NCBI GenBank assembly: GCA_030950985.1
Contig: JAUZQM010000138.1
Location: forward strand, 1-36,053
Origin: Mariprofundaceae bacterium
GTDB taxonomy: Bacteria > Pseudomonadota > Zetaproteobacteria > Mariprofundales > Mariprofundaceae
Direction of reading: 5' to 3'
Length of the DNA stretch: 36,053 nt
A program made the position numbers and the translations under genes. The first letter of the stretch is position 1. Every line of letters begins with the position of its first letter. Under the pieces are notes generated by a model. That model made no database searches, was not told the origin of the DNA, and saw nothing but the letters and a program-made list of their open reading frames with translations. Positions 8,615 to 17,688 of the stretch are shown piece by piece.

Positions 8615-9658
8615 ATGCGAATTTTAGGAATTGAATCATCTTGTGATGAAACGGCGGTAGCTTTGTATGATGGCGATGTGGATTCAGGTCAAGGCAAGCT
8701 GTTGGCTGAACGTATTGCCTCACAAATTGCCATCCATGCACGTTTTGGTGGTGTCGTTCCTGAAGTGGCATCCCGTGAACATTTAAAAGTGTTGCCCATG
8801 TTGGTTGAAGAGGTGTTACAGGATGCCCAAAACACTTGGCAGGATGTGGATGCCATTGCTGTGACAGCAGGACCAGGGTTGATGGGGGCTTTATTGGTCG
8901 GCACATCCTATGCCCGTGCCGCAGGTTTGGTGAATAAAATTCCCGTTTTTCCTATTCATCATATGGAAGGGCATTTATTGGCGGCAGGTTTAAGCCATGA
9001 ATTGCCTGAATTTCCCTTTATTACCTTACTTGTTTCAGGTGGACATACCATGTTGGTACGAGTCGATGCTGTCGGTGATTACAGTATTATCGGTCAAACA
9101 TTGGATGATGCAGCAGGCGAATGTTTTGATAAATCCGCGCGTGTCCTTGGCTTGCCTTACCCCGGAGGACCTGAAATTTCACGTTGTGCTGTGGGTGGCA
9201 ATGCCAAACGTTTCAAATTACCTCGCCCGATGTTGCAACACGACCACCTTCATTTCAGCTTTTCAGGGCTTAAAACAGCCGTCATGTATGCCATCCGTGA
9301 TGTGGGTGAAGTCACGCCAAAAATTCGTCAAGATATGGCCGCTTGTATGGAAGCTGCGGTGGGCGATGTTTTGGTGAAAAAAAGTTTGCGTGCGTGTCAA
9401 CAACAAGGTGTGCCACGTTTATTGATGGCAGGCGGTGTGGCTGCCAATCGTTATGTACGTGATTTACTTGAAAAAGAAGCGCATCAACAAGGTGTATCGG
9501 TGACACTACCCAATCATGATTATTGTACAGATAATGCGGCCATGATTGCCTTTGCTGCGTTTAAGCGGTTTCAATACGACCTCATGACAGATAAGACTTG
9601 GGATGCTCAACCACGTTGGTCACTGACCGATCTGAAATTAGCCAAAAATACGGTATAA
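8615..9658 (+). CDS. tsaD: tRNA N6-adenosine threonylcarbamoyltransferase
   Basis: MRILGIESSCDETAVALYD, GGVVPEVASREHL, HHMEGHLLA, LLVSGGHTMLV, LDDAAGECFDKSAR, PNHDYCTDNAAMIAF. Confidence 0.98.
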   Translation: MRILGIESSCDETAVALYDGDVDSGQGKLLAERIASQIAIHARFGGVVPEVASREHLKVLPMLVEEVLQDAQNTWQDVDAIAVTAGPGLMGALLVGTSYARAAGLVNKIPVFPIHHMEGHLLAAGLSHELPEFPFITLLVSGGHTMLVRVDAVGDYSIIGQTLDDAAGECFDKSARVLGLPYPGGPEISRCAVGGNAKRFKLPRPMLQHDHLHFSFSGLKTAVMYAIRDVGEVTPKIRQDMAACMEAAVGDVLVKKSLRACQQQGVPRLLMAGGVAANRYVRDLLEKEAHQQGVSVTLPNHDYCTDNAAMIAFAAFKRFQYDLMTDKTWDAQPRWSLTDLKLAKNTV

Positions 9659-9752
9659 TTTTTGCTTTTAACGCCACGCGAGGATTTACTGAATCCTCAC
9701 GCTTGGGTGTGTTTAAAGTTATTGACTGAAGCATAGGAGCGATACTACCAAC

Positions 9753-10481
9753 ATGCGTTTTGTAATGTTAGATACAGAAACCACAGGTTTATCACCACAA
9801 TCTGGTGATCGTATGGTTGAAATTGGTGCGGTGGAAGTCACTCAGCGTGCCATTCAAATGGATACGAAATTTCAGCGATTGATTAACCCATGTCGCCCGA
9901 TTCCTGATGTAGTGGTACGTATTCACGGTATTGATAACGCTAAAGTGAAAGATAAACCCACTTTTCCAGAAATTGCTGATGAATTTTTAGCCTTTATTGA
10001 AGGTGCAACTTTGGTGATTCATAATGCACCTTTTGATTTGGGTTTTATTATGTATGAATTATCACAGGCAGGGTTTTCAAATATTGGCGATATCCCCGTG
10101 ATTGATTCCTTGGTCATGGCACGAAAACGTCATCCCCATCAACGCAATAGTTTGGATGCTTTATGTGATCGTTATGGTGTGGAACGTGGGCATCGTGTCT
10201 TGCATGGTGCATTGTTGGATGCGGAACTTTTGGCTGAAATGTATTTGGCGATGACAGGTGGTAACCAATTTTCATTAAGCATGGATGCTGTTGCACACCC
10301 TGCATCAAGTTTTGTACAAATTCCTGAAATTGATGGTGCTCATAATGAACAACGGGAAACAGCACATCTAGTGCAACGTGCTAGCCTTAGCGTACCAGAA
10401 AATGCAGAACAAGCGCACCAAGCTTTGATGCAACGCATCCAGAAAGAAAGTGGTGGTCATGCGATCTGGATGGATGCGTGA
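9753..10481 (+). CDS. dnaQ: DNA polymerase III epsilon subunit (3'-5' exonuclease)
   Basis: MRFVMLDTETTGLSPQSGDRMVEIGAVE, VIHNAPFDLGFI, HQRNSLDALCDRYGV...HGALLDAELLAEMY. Confidence 0.93.
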   Translation: MRFVMLDTETTGLSPQSGDRMVEIGAVEVTQRAIQMDTKFQRLINPCRPIPDVVVRIHGIDNAKVKDKPTFPEIADEFLAFIEGATLVIHNAPFDLGFIMYELSQAGFSNIGDIPVIDSLVMARKRHPHQRNSLDALCDRYGVERGHRVLHGALLDAELLAEMYLAMTGGNQFSLSMDAVAHPASSFVQIPEIDGAHNEQRETAHLVQRASLSVPENAEQAHQALMQRIQKESGGHAIWMDA

Positions 10482-10520
10482 TTTATCTCCGTATGATATT
10501 TACAAAATAAAGGAGAATAG

Positions 10521-11006
10521 ATGATTTTACTTTCCCCTATCATGATGATTTGTGCTGGAAATATGTGCAGAAGTCCTTTTGCAGAATATTATATGCGCTT
10601 ACGCTTACAAGAGGCGGGTGTAGAAGCTGAATGGTTTAGTCGTGGTCTTTTGACTATGTTGGGGCGTAAAGTCCCATCCACAGCATACAAAGTAGCGATG
10701 GATTTTGGCGTGGACATGAGCGCTCATGTTTCTCAAACATTGTTGGCTCCAGATGTCGATCGAGCTGCTTTGATTATGGTGATGGAACAAGGGCAACGCC
10801 AACATTTCAGTAAGATGCGACCCGCAAGTATTGGAAAAGTTTTTTTACTTTCACAAGCGATGGGCGGTAAAAAAGTGCGTGATCCTATGGGTAAAAATGA
10901 AGCTTATTTTCATGATGTCTATGCGGAAATCACTCAAATGCTGGATGCTTGGCTTCAGCGCTTTGGCGCTTTGGCATCACGGTGTAAATCGGTGCTTATG
11001 TTATGA
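10521..11006 (+). CDS. Low molecular weight protein-tyrosine phosphatase family
   Basis: MMICAGNMCRSPFAEYYMR P-loop (CXXNXCRS-like) and VRDPMGKNEAYFHDVYAEI. Confidence 0.88.
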   Translation: MILLSPIMMICAGNMCRSPFAEYYMRLRLQEAGVEAEWFSRGLLTMLGRKVPSTAYKVAMDFGVDMSAHVSQTLLAPDVDRAALIMVMEQGQRQHFSKMRPASIGKVFLLSQAMGGKKVRDPMGKNEAYFHDVYAEITQMLDAWLQRFGALASRCKSVLML

Positions 11007-11779
11007 ACCAGCTTATTCGTTTTTCCTTTGCCCTAACACCACGGATGCATTCTTTTTTGGAATGCCGTAATGCATTGGAATGTTTAGAACATGCTCGATT
11101 ACATGATGATGCGTATGCTTGGTTACAAGCCATTCATGATTTACAAGAATCATTATTAGGCAGTACCGCACGCAAGCCTGCTGTGCCTGAAATTGTAGGA
11201 TTGATTCACGGCATTCAAAAAAATCTTAAGCTATTAAGTCAGCAAAACACCCCTTTTGAGCAACAGATTCTTGAGGCTTATGATAGTCTTGAAGCTTATG
11301 AAAAAGTATTGGCTGAAAAATTACCGCAAGTATTGGATTTCATGTACAACGATGGCGTCATTCAATCGTGGATTAATTGTCATAAAAAACAAGATTGGCT
11401 AGCTCATCGTTTATTTTACCCTAAAATTTTACCCATTTTTTGGCAAACATTAGGTATTCAGATTCAATTGAATGAATTGTTGCAAGATATTCATGCCATT
11501 ATGAGTCATCTTGATGATATTTTGCATGATTTTGTACCTTGGGCTGAGCAACTTGCCAAAGATGGCTGTGATCAAGTGCAACCAGCGTTATCCCGTAAAA
11601 AACATGGTTTATTGATTGTGGGTTTACCGAGTAGTGCTGTGCAATTAGGTATCTCACCCGAATTTTCTGGCAATCATCATGCGGTTCGGATTCGTTTTCA
11701 GCAATGGCGGGCAGGTAAACCACAAACATCGTATGATCAAGATCTTCCCTATTATCGTATGTTGGTACCTATTTTATGA
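11003..11779 (+). CDS. zapD: Cell division protein ZapD
   Basis: IRFSFALTPRMHSFLECRNAL ... EFSGNHHAVRIRFQQW C-terminus; immediately followed by yacG as in E. coli zapD-yacG. Confidence 0.82.
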   Translation: MNQLIRFSFALTPRMHSFLECRNALECLEHARLHDDAYAWLQAIHDLQESLLGSTARKPAVPEIVGLIHGIQKNLKLLSQQNTPFEQQILEAYDSLEAYEKVLAEKLPQVLDFMYNDGVIQSWINCHKKQDWLAHRLFYPKILPIFWQTLGIQIQLNELLQDIHAIMSHLDDILHDFVPWAEQLAKDGCDQVQPALSRKKHGLLIVGLPSSAVQLGISPEFSGNHHAVRIRFQQWRAGKPQTSYDQDLPYYRMLVPIL

Positions 11780-11952
11780 CAACCATGATCACTTGCCCTA
11801 TGTGTAAGAAAAAGACATCTCGAAAAAATGAATACTTTCCCTTTTGTTCAAAACGCTGCCAAACGCTCGATTTGGCACATTGGGCTGATGGTAGTTATTA
11901 CATTAAAGGCGAGGCGACAATAGTTCCTGATGATGAATCAAACGAATATTAA
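11776..11952 (+). CDS. yacG: DNA gyrase inhibitor YacG (zinc-binding)
   Basis: 58-aa ORF below the supplied track cutoff: MTTMITCPMCKKKTSRKNEYFPFCSKRCQTLDLAHWADGSYYIKGEATIVPDDESNEY; CPxC...FCSxRC...DLxxWADGxYxI signature; 4-bp overlap with zapD. Confidence 0.93.
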   Translation: MTTMITCPMCKKKTSRKNEYFPFCSKRCQTLDLAHWADGSYYIKGEATIVPDDESNEY

Positions 11953-11988
11953 TCATGCATCATAGCATCACTCAAAACCCTAAAAATA

Positions 11989-12056
11989 GTCATTCCCAAG
12001 CGCTTGTATTGGGAATCTCTGTTCATAGACCCCCGACACAAGCACTCGAGGGTGAC
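11989..12056 (+). repeat. dRS3-like intergenic repeat, copy 1
   Basis: gtcattcccaagcgcttgtattgggaatct...gacccccgacacaagcactcgagggtgac; ATTCCC/GGGAAT and ACCCCCGA/TCGAGGGT arms. Confidence 0.7.
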
Positions 12057-12074
12057 ATTGGTGTGCGAGGATGA

Positions 12075-12536
12075 GTGGATATGTTGAATAAAATGAATCA
12101 ACACGTCCCTGAGATGTTTAAGCAACTGTATGGCGCTGTAAGTATTGCTTTTTTCATTCCCATTGTATGTTGGCCGCTTGCACTGCATGTTGGTTTAGAG
12201 CCAGCTTGGGGAACGAGTATTGAAAAAAACTGGTTGATTGCAGCATCTTTATTACTCATGACGTTCACGATTTGTGATACTTTTCTTGCCAAGCCACGAG
12301 GATTTTATGATGTCAGTGTGAGCATTGTTTGGGTTTTGTTCAGTGCTTATATGGTGATGATTAGCTTTCATAATTTGTCGTTAGCGTGGTTTTTAGCTGC
12401 GACAATGGGCTTACGAGCCTTATGGATTTCACCCAATCTTTGGGATGATAGCCATGTTCAATGGTGGCAATGGCAAGCTTGGTTTCGAGATTCAAGTGCC
12501 GCTTTCGCTATGTTTGTATGGTTAATTTATTGGTAA
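12075..12536 (+). CDS. Hypothetical integral membrane protein (about 4 TM)
   Basis: Several hydrophobic segments; no recognised family; bounded by repeats on both sides. Confidence 0.65.
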   Translation: MDMLNKMNQHVPEMFKQLYGAVSIAFFIPIVCWPLALHVGLEPAWGTSIEKNWLIAASLLLMTFTICDTFLAKPRGFYDVSVSIVWVLFSAYMVMISFHNLSLAWFLAATMGLRALWISPNLWDDSHVQWWQWQAWFRDSSAAFAMFVWLIYW

Positions 12537-12622
12537 GTGACAATTATTTTATTGCTGTTCTGAATAGTTACAGCGATTTGATTGTGGTGCTGAATCATTA
12601 CAAATTTAAGTATAAAAATACC

Positions 12623-12696
12623 GTCATATCTAAGTTCTTTTATCGGACATCTAATGTTTGAAAAACAGACCCTCGACACAAGCATTTAAGGGTGAC
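12623..12696 (+). repeat. dRS3-like intergenic repeat, copy 2 (degenerate)
   Basis: gtcatatctaagttcttttatcggacatct...gaccctcgacacaagcatttaagggtgac aligns with 11989-12056 in the same orientation. Confidence 0.65.
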
Positions 12697-12737
12697 GAAG
12701 TGGGTCATGGAGAATGTTTATACTTGAATGACTATCG

Positions 12738-13421
12738 TTAAAGCTTGAGTTTCTTTTTTGCCCAAGCTTGCGTTAAACGTGCGCGCTCCTCGAGTGAAGC
12801 GGCTTCTAAACGGTATAAAGCATTCATTTGAACCGTTAAATCATGAGGCAAGTATCGAATCATCACTTTAATCAAGGCATTCGGAATATCCCAATGCAAT
12901 TGTTTGGCTGTAGCTTGTAACACAAGGGCTAAATCATCATCACTTTCAGGTGCTTGAAGTTTTATTTGTTCCATCATTCGCAAGCGACTGGCAAGTTCAT
13001 CAAGCTCTAAATCTTCATCAAGACAGCGCCATGAAATCAACAAAGCATGTTGACTTTCTTGGGCGCGTTCAATCAAATGAAATAACGCCAAAGCCGTTTG
13101 CTTTGAAAGTTTCCCAGCATGTAAATCCAAAGCCCATAAATCAGCATCCGCCAATGTTTCCAACCAAACAGCGACTTGTTTCATCGGCGATAATCGTTTT
13201 CCCGGCTCGACACGTTTTAACTGTGGGTATTCTTGTGCCAAGGCATGCAATAAATGACTTTTTCCAGCCGCTTCATCGGAAGTTAGCCATAAAAAACCAC
13301 CTTGATTCAACCACATGGCTAATTTGGCACATGCCATTTCTGTACCTTTGTGGTGAACCCACATGTGATAGTCATGTTTTAAGGGTGAAGAAAAATGAAG
13401 AAATTGTTGTTGCATTTTCAT
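12738..13421 (-). CDS. hda: DnaA regulatory inactivator Hda-like (DnaA-family AAA+)
   Basis: FLWLTSDEAAGKSHLLHALAQ, DADLWALDLHAGKLSKQTALALFHLIERA, ELASRLRMMEQIKL; next to DUF2066 and pgsA-like genes. Confidence 0.83.
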   Translation of the reverse strand: MKMQQQFLHFSSPLKHDYHMWVHHKGTEMACAKLAMWLNQGGFLWLTSDEAAGKSHLLHALAQEYPQLKRVEPGKRLSPMKQVAVWLETLADADLWALDLHAGKLSKQTALALFHLIERAQESQHALLISWRCLDEDLELDELASRLRMMEQIKLQAPESDDDLALVLQATAKQLHWDIPNALIKVMIRYLPHDLTVQMNALYRLEAASLEERARLTQAWAKKKLKL

Positions 13422-13990
13422 TGCGCCTTCTCATGACCAACGGCTTTGGATGTCCAAATGATCATATAATGTACCCCCGAGATGCAGGTTAAAGCAAAGG
13501 TACACCACATCACCGTAAGCACCAATATAGGTGACGTTGGCATCGCCATATCAAGCAAAAGAAGTGATACATAAAGAATTTGCATAAAGGTGGTTGCTTT
13601 GGATACCAGACTTGGCTCGATGGTGAGTTGGCGTGTGACTATTTCATAAGCAACCGCACCAAAAATAATAATGGCATCACGAAACACAACCGCCAAAAAT
13701 AGGAATAAAGGTACTTTTCCGACAAAAAATAAGCTGACAAATAAACTGACCAATAAAATTTTATCTGCCAAGGGATCAAGGTATGCGCCAACGGTCGTAC
13801 GTTGATTAAAATAACGTGCAATCGCACCATCCAACATATCGGTAATACCTGCAATCACCATCAAGCTGACTGCCCACCAAGCTTGTTTGCTTAACACCAT
13901 ATAAACAATTACGGGTGTCATTAAAATACGCAGTAATGTCAATATATTGGGAATACTTAACACACGTTGAAACACTATTCTGCTAACCAT
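13418..13990 (-). CDS. CDP-alcohol phosphatidyltransferase family (PgsA-like)
   Basis: SIPNILTLLRILMTPVIVY, DMLDGAIARYFNQRTTVGAYLDPLADKILLV matches DGx2ARx8Gx3Dx3D. Confidence 0.92.
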   Translation of the reverse strand: MVSRIVFQRVLSIPNILTLLRILMTPVIVYMVLSKQAWWAVSLMVIAGITDMLDGAIARYFNQRTTVGAYLDPLADKILLVSLFVSLFFVGKVPLFLFLAVVFRDAIIIFGAVAYEIVTRQLTIEPSLVSKATTFMQILYVSLLLLDMAMPTSPILVLTVMWCTFALTCISGVHYMIIWTSKAVGHEKAQ

Positions 13991-14892
13991 CCTTCCAAAC
14001 TAAGATTTGCTGTCATCCCACGTTGAGCAAACCATGATTCCAACCAAAGTTCAGGCGCTTCTTTGACAAGCACCTGATAGTTTTGGCTAGAGGGCTCAAT
14101 CAAGGTGGGGGTGATGGATAGGACACGAGCATCGGATTGTAGTGCTGTTTCCAATAATGTTTGCTGAGCTAGTGATGATTGACCCTGAATATGCAACATA
14201 AATGTTGATGTTTCGATGGCTGTTTGTGGCATGTCTTGGGATGATTTCATCACGGTTTTAATCATCGATTGATTGCGCGCATGCAAAAGCATGGTTTGTA
14301 AACTTCGCTGCAATTGCCGCATGGCACTTTGCCCTTGCTTCCAACGATTCTGATCTCTTTGTGTTGCTTGAGATTGTTGTACAGCAGATACATAAAATTG
14401 CACATCATTGAGCCACTGAATATGAAATGTCAGCAAGGGGGCATGTGGATTACGTTGAACCCCCCATGTTTGGCAGATGTCATCCAAATAAGCATTCAAT
14501 TGGGTTTGCATTTGTGTGTTATGTCGACCCAATGGATCCATTGCATCCAAGCTGATATAAAAACGTGGTGCAGGGCGAATATACGCAATAGAACGTGCAT
14601 CTAAGCTTTGCCAAACACGCTGTTCATTGAAGATGATGGTACTATCTAATCCCTGCGGATGAATGCTTTTCAACAAGGACATCGCCCTTAAACCTTGGAG
14701 TTTAGCCTGTTCGGATTGAGGTACAATACGTTGCCATAATTGAGGTAAAGCTTGCTTAACCTGATCAGCAATACTTGGCGACACCCCTGCATCATCAAAG
14801 TTCAAATGAACTTGAAAACGCATATCTTCTGCATGGACAAGGCTAGCCCATGTCATCAGGAAGCATAAGCCAAGCAATCGCATGCTTTGCAT
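13975..14892 (-). CDS. DUF2066 domain-containing protein
   Basis: Signal peptide, MSLLKSIHPQGLDSTIIFNEQRVWQSLDARSIAYIRPAPRFYISLD; neighbour of hda as in many Proteobacteria. Confidence 0.65.
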   Translation of the reverse strand: MQSMRLLGLCFLMTWASLVHAEDMRFQVHLNFDDAGVSPSIADQVKQALPQLWQRIVPQSEQAKLQGLRAMSLLKSIHPQGLDSTIIFNEQRVWQSLDARSIAYIRPAPRFYISLDAMDPLGRHNTQMQTQLNAYLDDICQTWGVQRNPHAPLLTFHIQWLNDVQFYVSAVQQSQATQRDQNRWKQGQSAMRQLQRSLQTMLLHARNQSMIKTVMKSSQDMPQTAIETSTFMLHIQGQSSLAQQTLLETALQSDARVLSITPTLIEPSSQNYQVLVKEAPELWLESWFAQRGMTANLSLEGWLAE

Positions 14893-14894
14893 GA

Positions 14895-15383
14895 TTATTT
14901 TACAATCCTTAAATGCGGAACTTTGGTCGGTCGTGTTGGTACATCTTCCACCGTAGGCTGTTCTTCTTTTGGCTTTTCGTCAGTGATGATATCAGCATCG
15001 TCGGGTGCGATGGACGATGGTTCTTTACTGATTTGTGCCTGCATGACTTTGCGAATCACATCAGGCACAGCATCTTCCCAAATCAAACCATTTTCCAAAT
15101 CGCCATCAGGTTGATAAGCACCCCAAATATGTTGTAAAGGAATAAAACAATCATAGTTTTTTCCTGAAAAAGATAGCACTGAAGATACGCCTTTAGCTTT
15201 GATATAAATGGGTTGAGGCATGCGTACATTCAACGCTAAACGCAATGCAGGATCGCCTTTTAAATAATCAGGTATATCCACCGCCTCAGCAGAGGCATCA
15301 ACAACAATATAAATGCGACCAACATCTTGGAAATAATCATTTAATTGTTTGGCTTTGGCTTGTTGACTAAAATCAATACTCAT
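14895..15383 (-). CDS. sspB: ClpXP adaptor SspB-like
   Basis: GDPALRLALNVRMPQPIYIKAKGVSSVLSFSGKNYDCFIPLQHIWGAYQPDG; acidic/basic C-terminal tail. Confidence 0.75.
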   Translation of the reverse strand: MSIDFSQQAKAKQLNDYFQDVGRIYIVVDASAEAVDIPDYLKGDPALRLALNVRMPQPIYIKAKGVSSVLSFSGKNYDCFIPLQHIWGAYQPDGDLENGLIWEDAVPDVIRKVMQAQISKEPSSIAPDDADIITDEKPKEEQPTVEDVPTRPTKVPHLRIVK

Positions 15384-16447
15384 GAGCATACCTCACGACG
15401 TTGTTTGATAGCAGCCGATAATTTATCCAGCAGCGTGACGGTATGATCCCAACCAAGACAAGCATCGGTAATGCTTACGCCTGGTTTTAAAGGTTCACCT
15501 TTCACCACATTTTGACGACCAGCATGCAAGTGACTTTCAATCATCACACCCATGATTTTACGGTTACCTTCAGACATTTGCTGACAGACATCTTCTCCCA
15601 CAATCATTTGACGTTCATGCTGTTTCAAACTGTTGGCATGACTAAAGTCAATCATGATACCCACATGAACCTTCGCAGCATCCAATTGTTTCATCACTTC
15701 TGCCACATCTTTTGCAGCATAATTTGGTGCTTTGCCACCGCGTAAAATAATATGACAATCTTGATTGCCAGCCGTGGTGAAAATCGCCGAACGTCCTTCT
15801 TTGGTCAGGGATAAAAAATGATGTGGTTTAGATGCTGCTTGAATCGCATCAATGGCAATCCGAAAGCCACCTTCTGTGCTGTTTTTAAAACCAATCGGGC
15901 AAGATAAACCCGATGAAAGTTCACGATGTCCTTGGCTTTCTGTGGTTCGCGCACCAATCGCACCCCAACTCACGAGGTCAGCAAAATATTGAGGGGTAAT
16001 CAAATCTAAAAATTCCGTGCCAGCAGGAATGCCCAAATTATTAATGTCTAATAATAATTTACGCCCAATGCGAATCCCTTCATTGATTTCAAAGCTATCA
16101 TTCAAATAAGGGTCATTGATTAAACCTTTCCAACCTACCGTAGTGCGTGGTTTTTCAAAATAAACACGCATCACCAATTTTAAAGTATCCCCATAAACTT
16201 CTTTCATATCAGCCAAACGTTTGGCGTAGATTAAGGCTTCATCAGGATTATGAATGGAGCAAGGGCCGACGACCACCAATAAACGATCATCGTCACCATG
16301 AATAATAGCCTGAATATCTTTGCGTGCTTCGAGGATGACTTGCTCAGCTTGCGAACTCACAGGGTGTTCTGCATGAACCAGTTCAGGTGAAACTACTTCT
16401 TGAATGCCGACAATGCGTTGATCATCTGTAGGGTGTTGAGATAACAT
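15380..16447 (-). CDS. aroG: 3-deoxy-7-phosphoheptulonate synthase, class I (AroF/G/H type)
   Basis: VVVGPCSIHNPDEALIYAKRL, MRVYFEKPRTTVGWKGLINDPYLNDSF, GAIGARTTESQGHRELSSGLSCPIGFKN, DFSHANS. Confidence 0.96.
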   Translation of the reverse strand: MLSQHPTDDQRIVGIQEVVSPELVHAEHPVSSQAEQVILEARKDIQAIIHGDDDRLLVVVGPCSIHNPDEALIYAKRLADMKEVYGDTLKLVMRVYFEKPRTTVGWKGLINDPYLNDSFEINEGIRIGRKLLLDINNLGIPAGTEFLDLITPQYFADLVSWGAIGARTTESQGHRELSSGLSCPIGFKNSTEGGFRIAIDAIQAASKPHHFLSLTKEGRSAIFTTAGNQDCHIILRGGKAPNYAAKDVAEVMKQLDAAKVHVGIMIDFSHANSLKQHERQMIVGEDVCQQMSEGNRKIMGVMIESHLHAGRQNVVKGEPLKPGVSITDACLGWDHTVTLLDKLSAAIKQRREVCS

Positions 16448-16515
16448 GTTTTAAAACCTCTATTTATATATTCCGCGCATGATGCCATAAAAGAGGGGTG
16501 TTTTTTAGCAAAAAA

Positions 16516-16899
16516 GTGAGGAGTGGTTCGATAAGCCGGGTTCTGTTCTGTGTTTGCGAACAAACAGCAGTAATCATCATTCATCTGGATGCACCATTGC
16601 TAGGCACCTCAAGCAGTCTACCCGAAGCCACGCGCGAACCACGCTTAACGACTCCCTATTTGACCTTGCTGCGGATGGGGTTTACCGATGCCTTCGTTCG
16701 TCGCCGCCCGAAGCGGTGCGCTCTTACCGCACCTTTTCACCCTGACCGATGGATGTAAACATACATGCAAAGGCGGTCTCATCTCTGTGGCACTTTCCTA
16801 GGGTTTCCCCCACTGGACGTTATCCAGCATCCTGTTCTATGCAGCCCGGACTTTCCTCGATGCACACAAAATGCACCGCGATGACCTGAACCACTCCGC
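16516..16899 (-). ncRNA. rnpB: RNase P RNA (bacterial type A)
   Basis: Minus strand: P1 arms GGAGTGGTTC (16888-16897) and GAACCACTCC (16520-16529); GAGGAAAGTCCGGGCT, GGGGGAAACCC, CCACAGAGATGAGACCGCC, AACAGAACCCGGCTTATCG near the 3' end. Confidence 0.96.
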
Positions 16900-16999
16900 G
16901 TCGGCACGATAAGGATTATGCAGCACATCTCAATCATTTTCATGCAACTGAATCGATCTTAATGGGATTAACAATAGGACTCTTTGTTATTTCAGCTGT

Positions 17000-17264
17000 T
17001 TTGGGAGTACGGCTTTAGCTCTGCCTTGATCCTTCATTTGGAGCTTCGGGAGTACGGCTTTAGCTCTGCCTTGATCCTTTATTTGGAGCTTCGGGAGTAC
17101 GGCTTTAGCCGTGCCTTAATCCTTTATTTGGAGTTTCGGGAGTACGGCTTTAGCCGTGCCTTGATCCTTCATTTGGAGTTTCGGGAGTACGCCTTTAGCC
17201 GTGCCTCATGCGTTTGTTTAGCGCGGCTAAAGCCGCACCCCCAGAGCGATGAACACAGAGCAAT
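17000..17264 (+). repeat. Tandem array of five about 45-bp hairpin-arm units, closed by an inverted arm (copy F)
   Basis: gggagtacgg at 17003, 17048, 17093, 17138 and gggagtacgc at 17183 (exact 45-bp spacing), then gcgcggctaaagccgcacccccagag at 17221. Confidence 0.92.
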
Positions 17265-17298
17265 ATCATGTTCAATTATTCAGGGGTGACGATGAAAC

Positions 17299-17688
17299 TT
17301 ATGCGTTTTGATGAAATTCGATGACATTATTATCCTGATCACGAATGAATAATGATGAGCCGAAATTTTCGCCTTTATTTTCAGTGATGGCAATATCGAG
17401 TGTGTTTAACGTTGATTGAATCGCATTTAAATCAGTAACATGCAGTGCAATATGGGTATATCCAGCATGTTTTTCATCGATGTCCATTAAGATATTTTTG
17501 TGCGGTGATTCGACTGCATTCAAAATGAAGTTGATCACGATGCCACAAGGATGACGCATGATGGCAACGGGTTCGGATCCGACTGGACCTGTGATGAAAA
17601 TAAAACCCAACTTTTCATAAAAGGCTCGGGCTAAATCAAGATTAAATACACGAATCCCTATGTGGTCGATCGCTGTAATTTCATTCAT
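17299..17688 (-). CDS. VOC family (glyoxalase/dioxygenase superfamily) protein
   Basis: AIDHIGIRVFNLDLARAFYEKLGF, GYTHIALHVTDLNAI, FIRDQDNNVIEFHQ. Confidence 0.9.
   Translation of the reverse strand: MNEITAIDHIGIRVFNLDLARAFYEKLGFIFITGPVGSEPVAIMRHPCGIVINFILNAVESPHKNILMDIDEKHAGYTHIALHVTDLNAIQSTLNTLDIAITENKGENFGSSLFIRDQDNNVIEFHQNA

Noticed and set aside
11003-12536. Possible accessory or defence island around LMW-PTP, zapD and the unknown membrane protein
   Set aside because: zapD-yacG synteny is standard and no nuclease, toxin or reverse-transcriptase-like gene is present; only the repeat-flanked membrane gene remains unexplained.
16393-16758. ORFs 16393-16584 (-), 16498-16758 (+) and 16554-16745 (+)
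   Set aside because: They lie within or mostly within the RNase P RNA gene, a structured ncRNA; coding is not plausible.
17000-17264. Possible CRISPR array
   Set aside because: Regular 45-bp spacing but no unique spacers: the whole unit repeats, so it is a tandem repeat. No cas genes nearby.
16984-17289. 101-aa repeat protein REYGFSSALILYLEL...
   Set aside because: Translation of the tandem 45-bp hairpin array; same peptide pieces (KCGFSRA, ARLKPHFQS) appear in ORFs at other repeat copies. Treated as repeat DNA, not a CDS.
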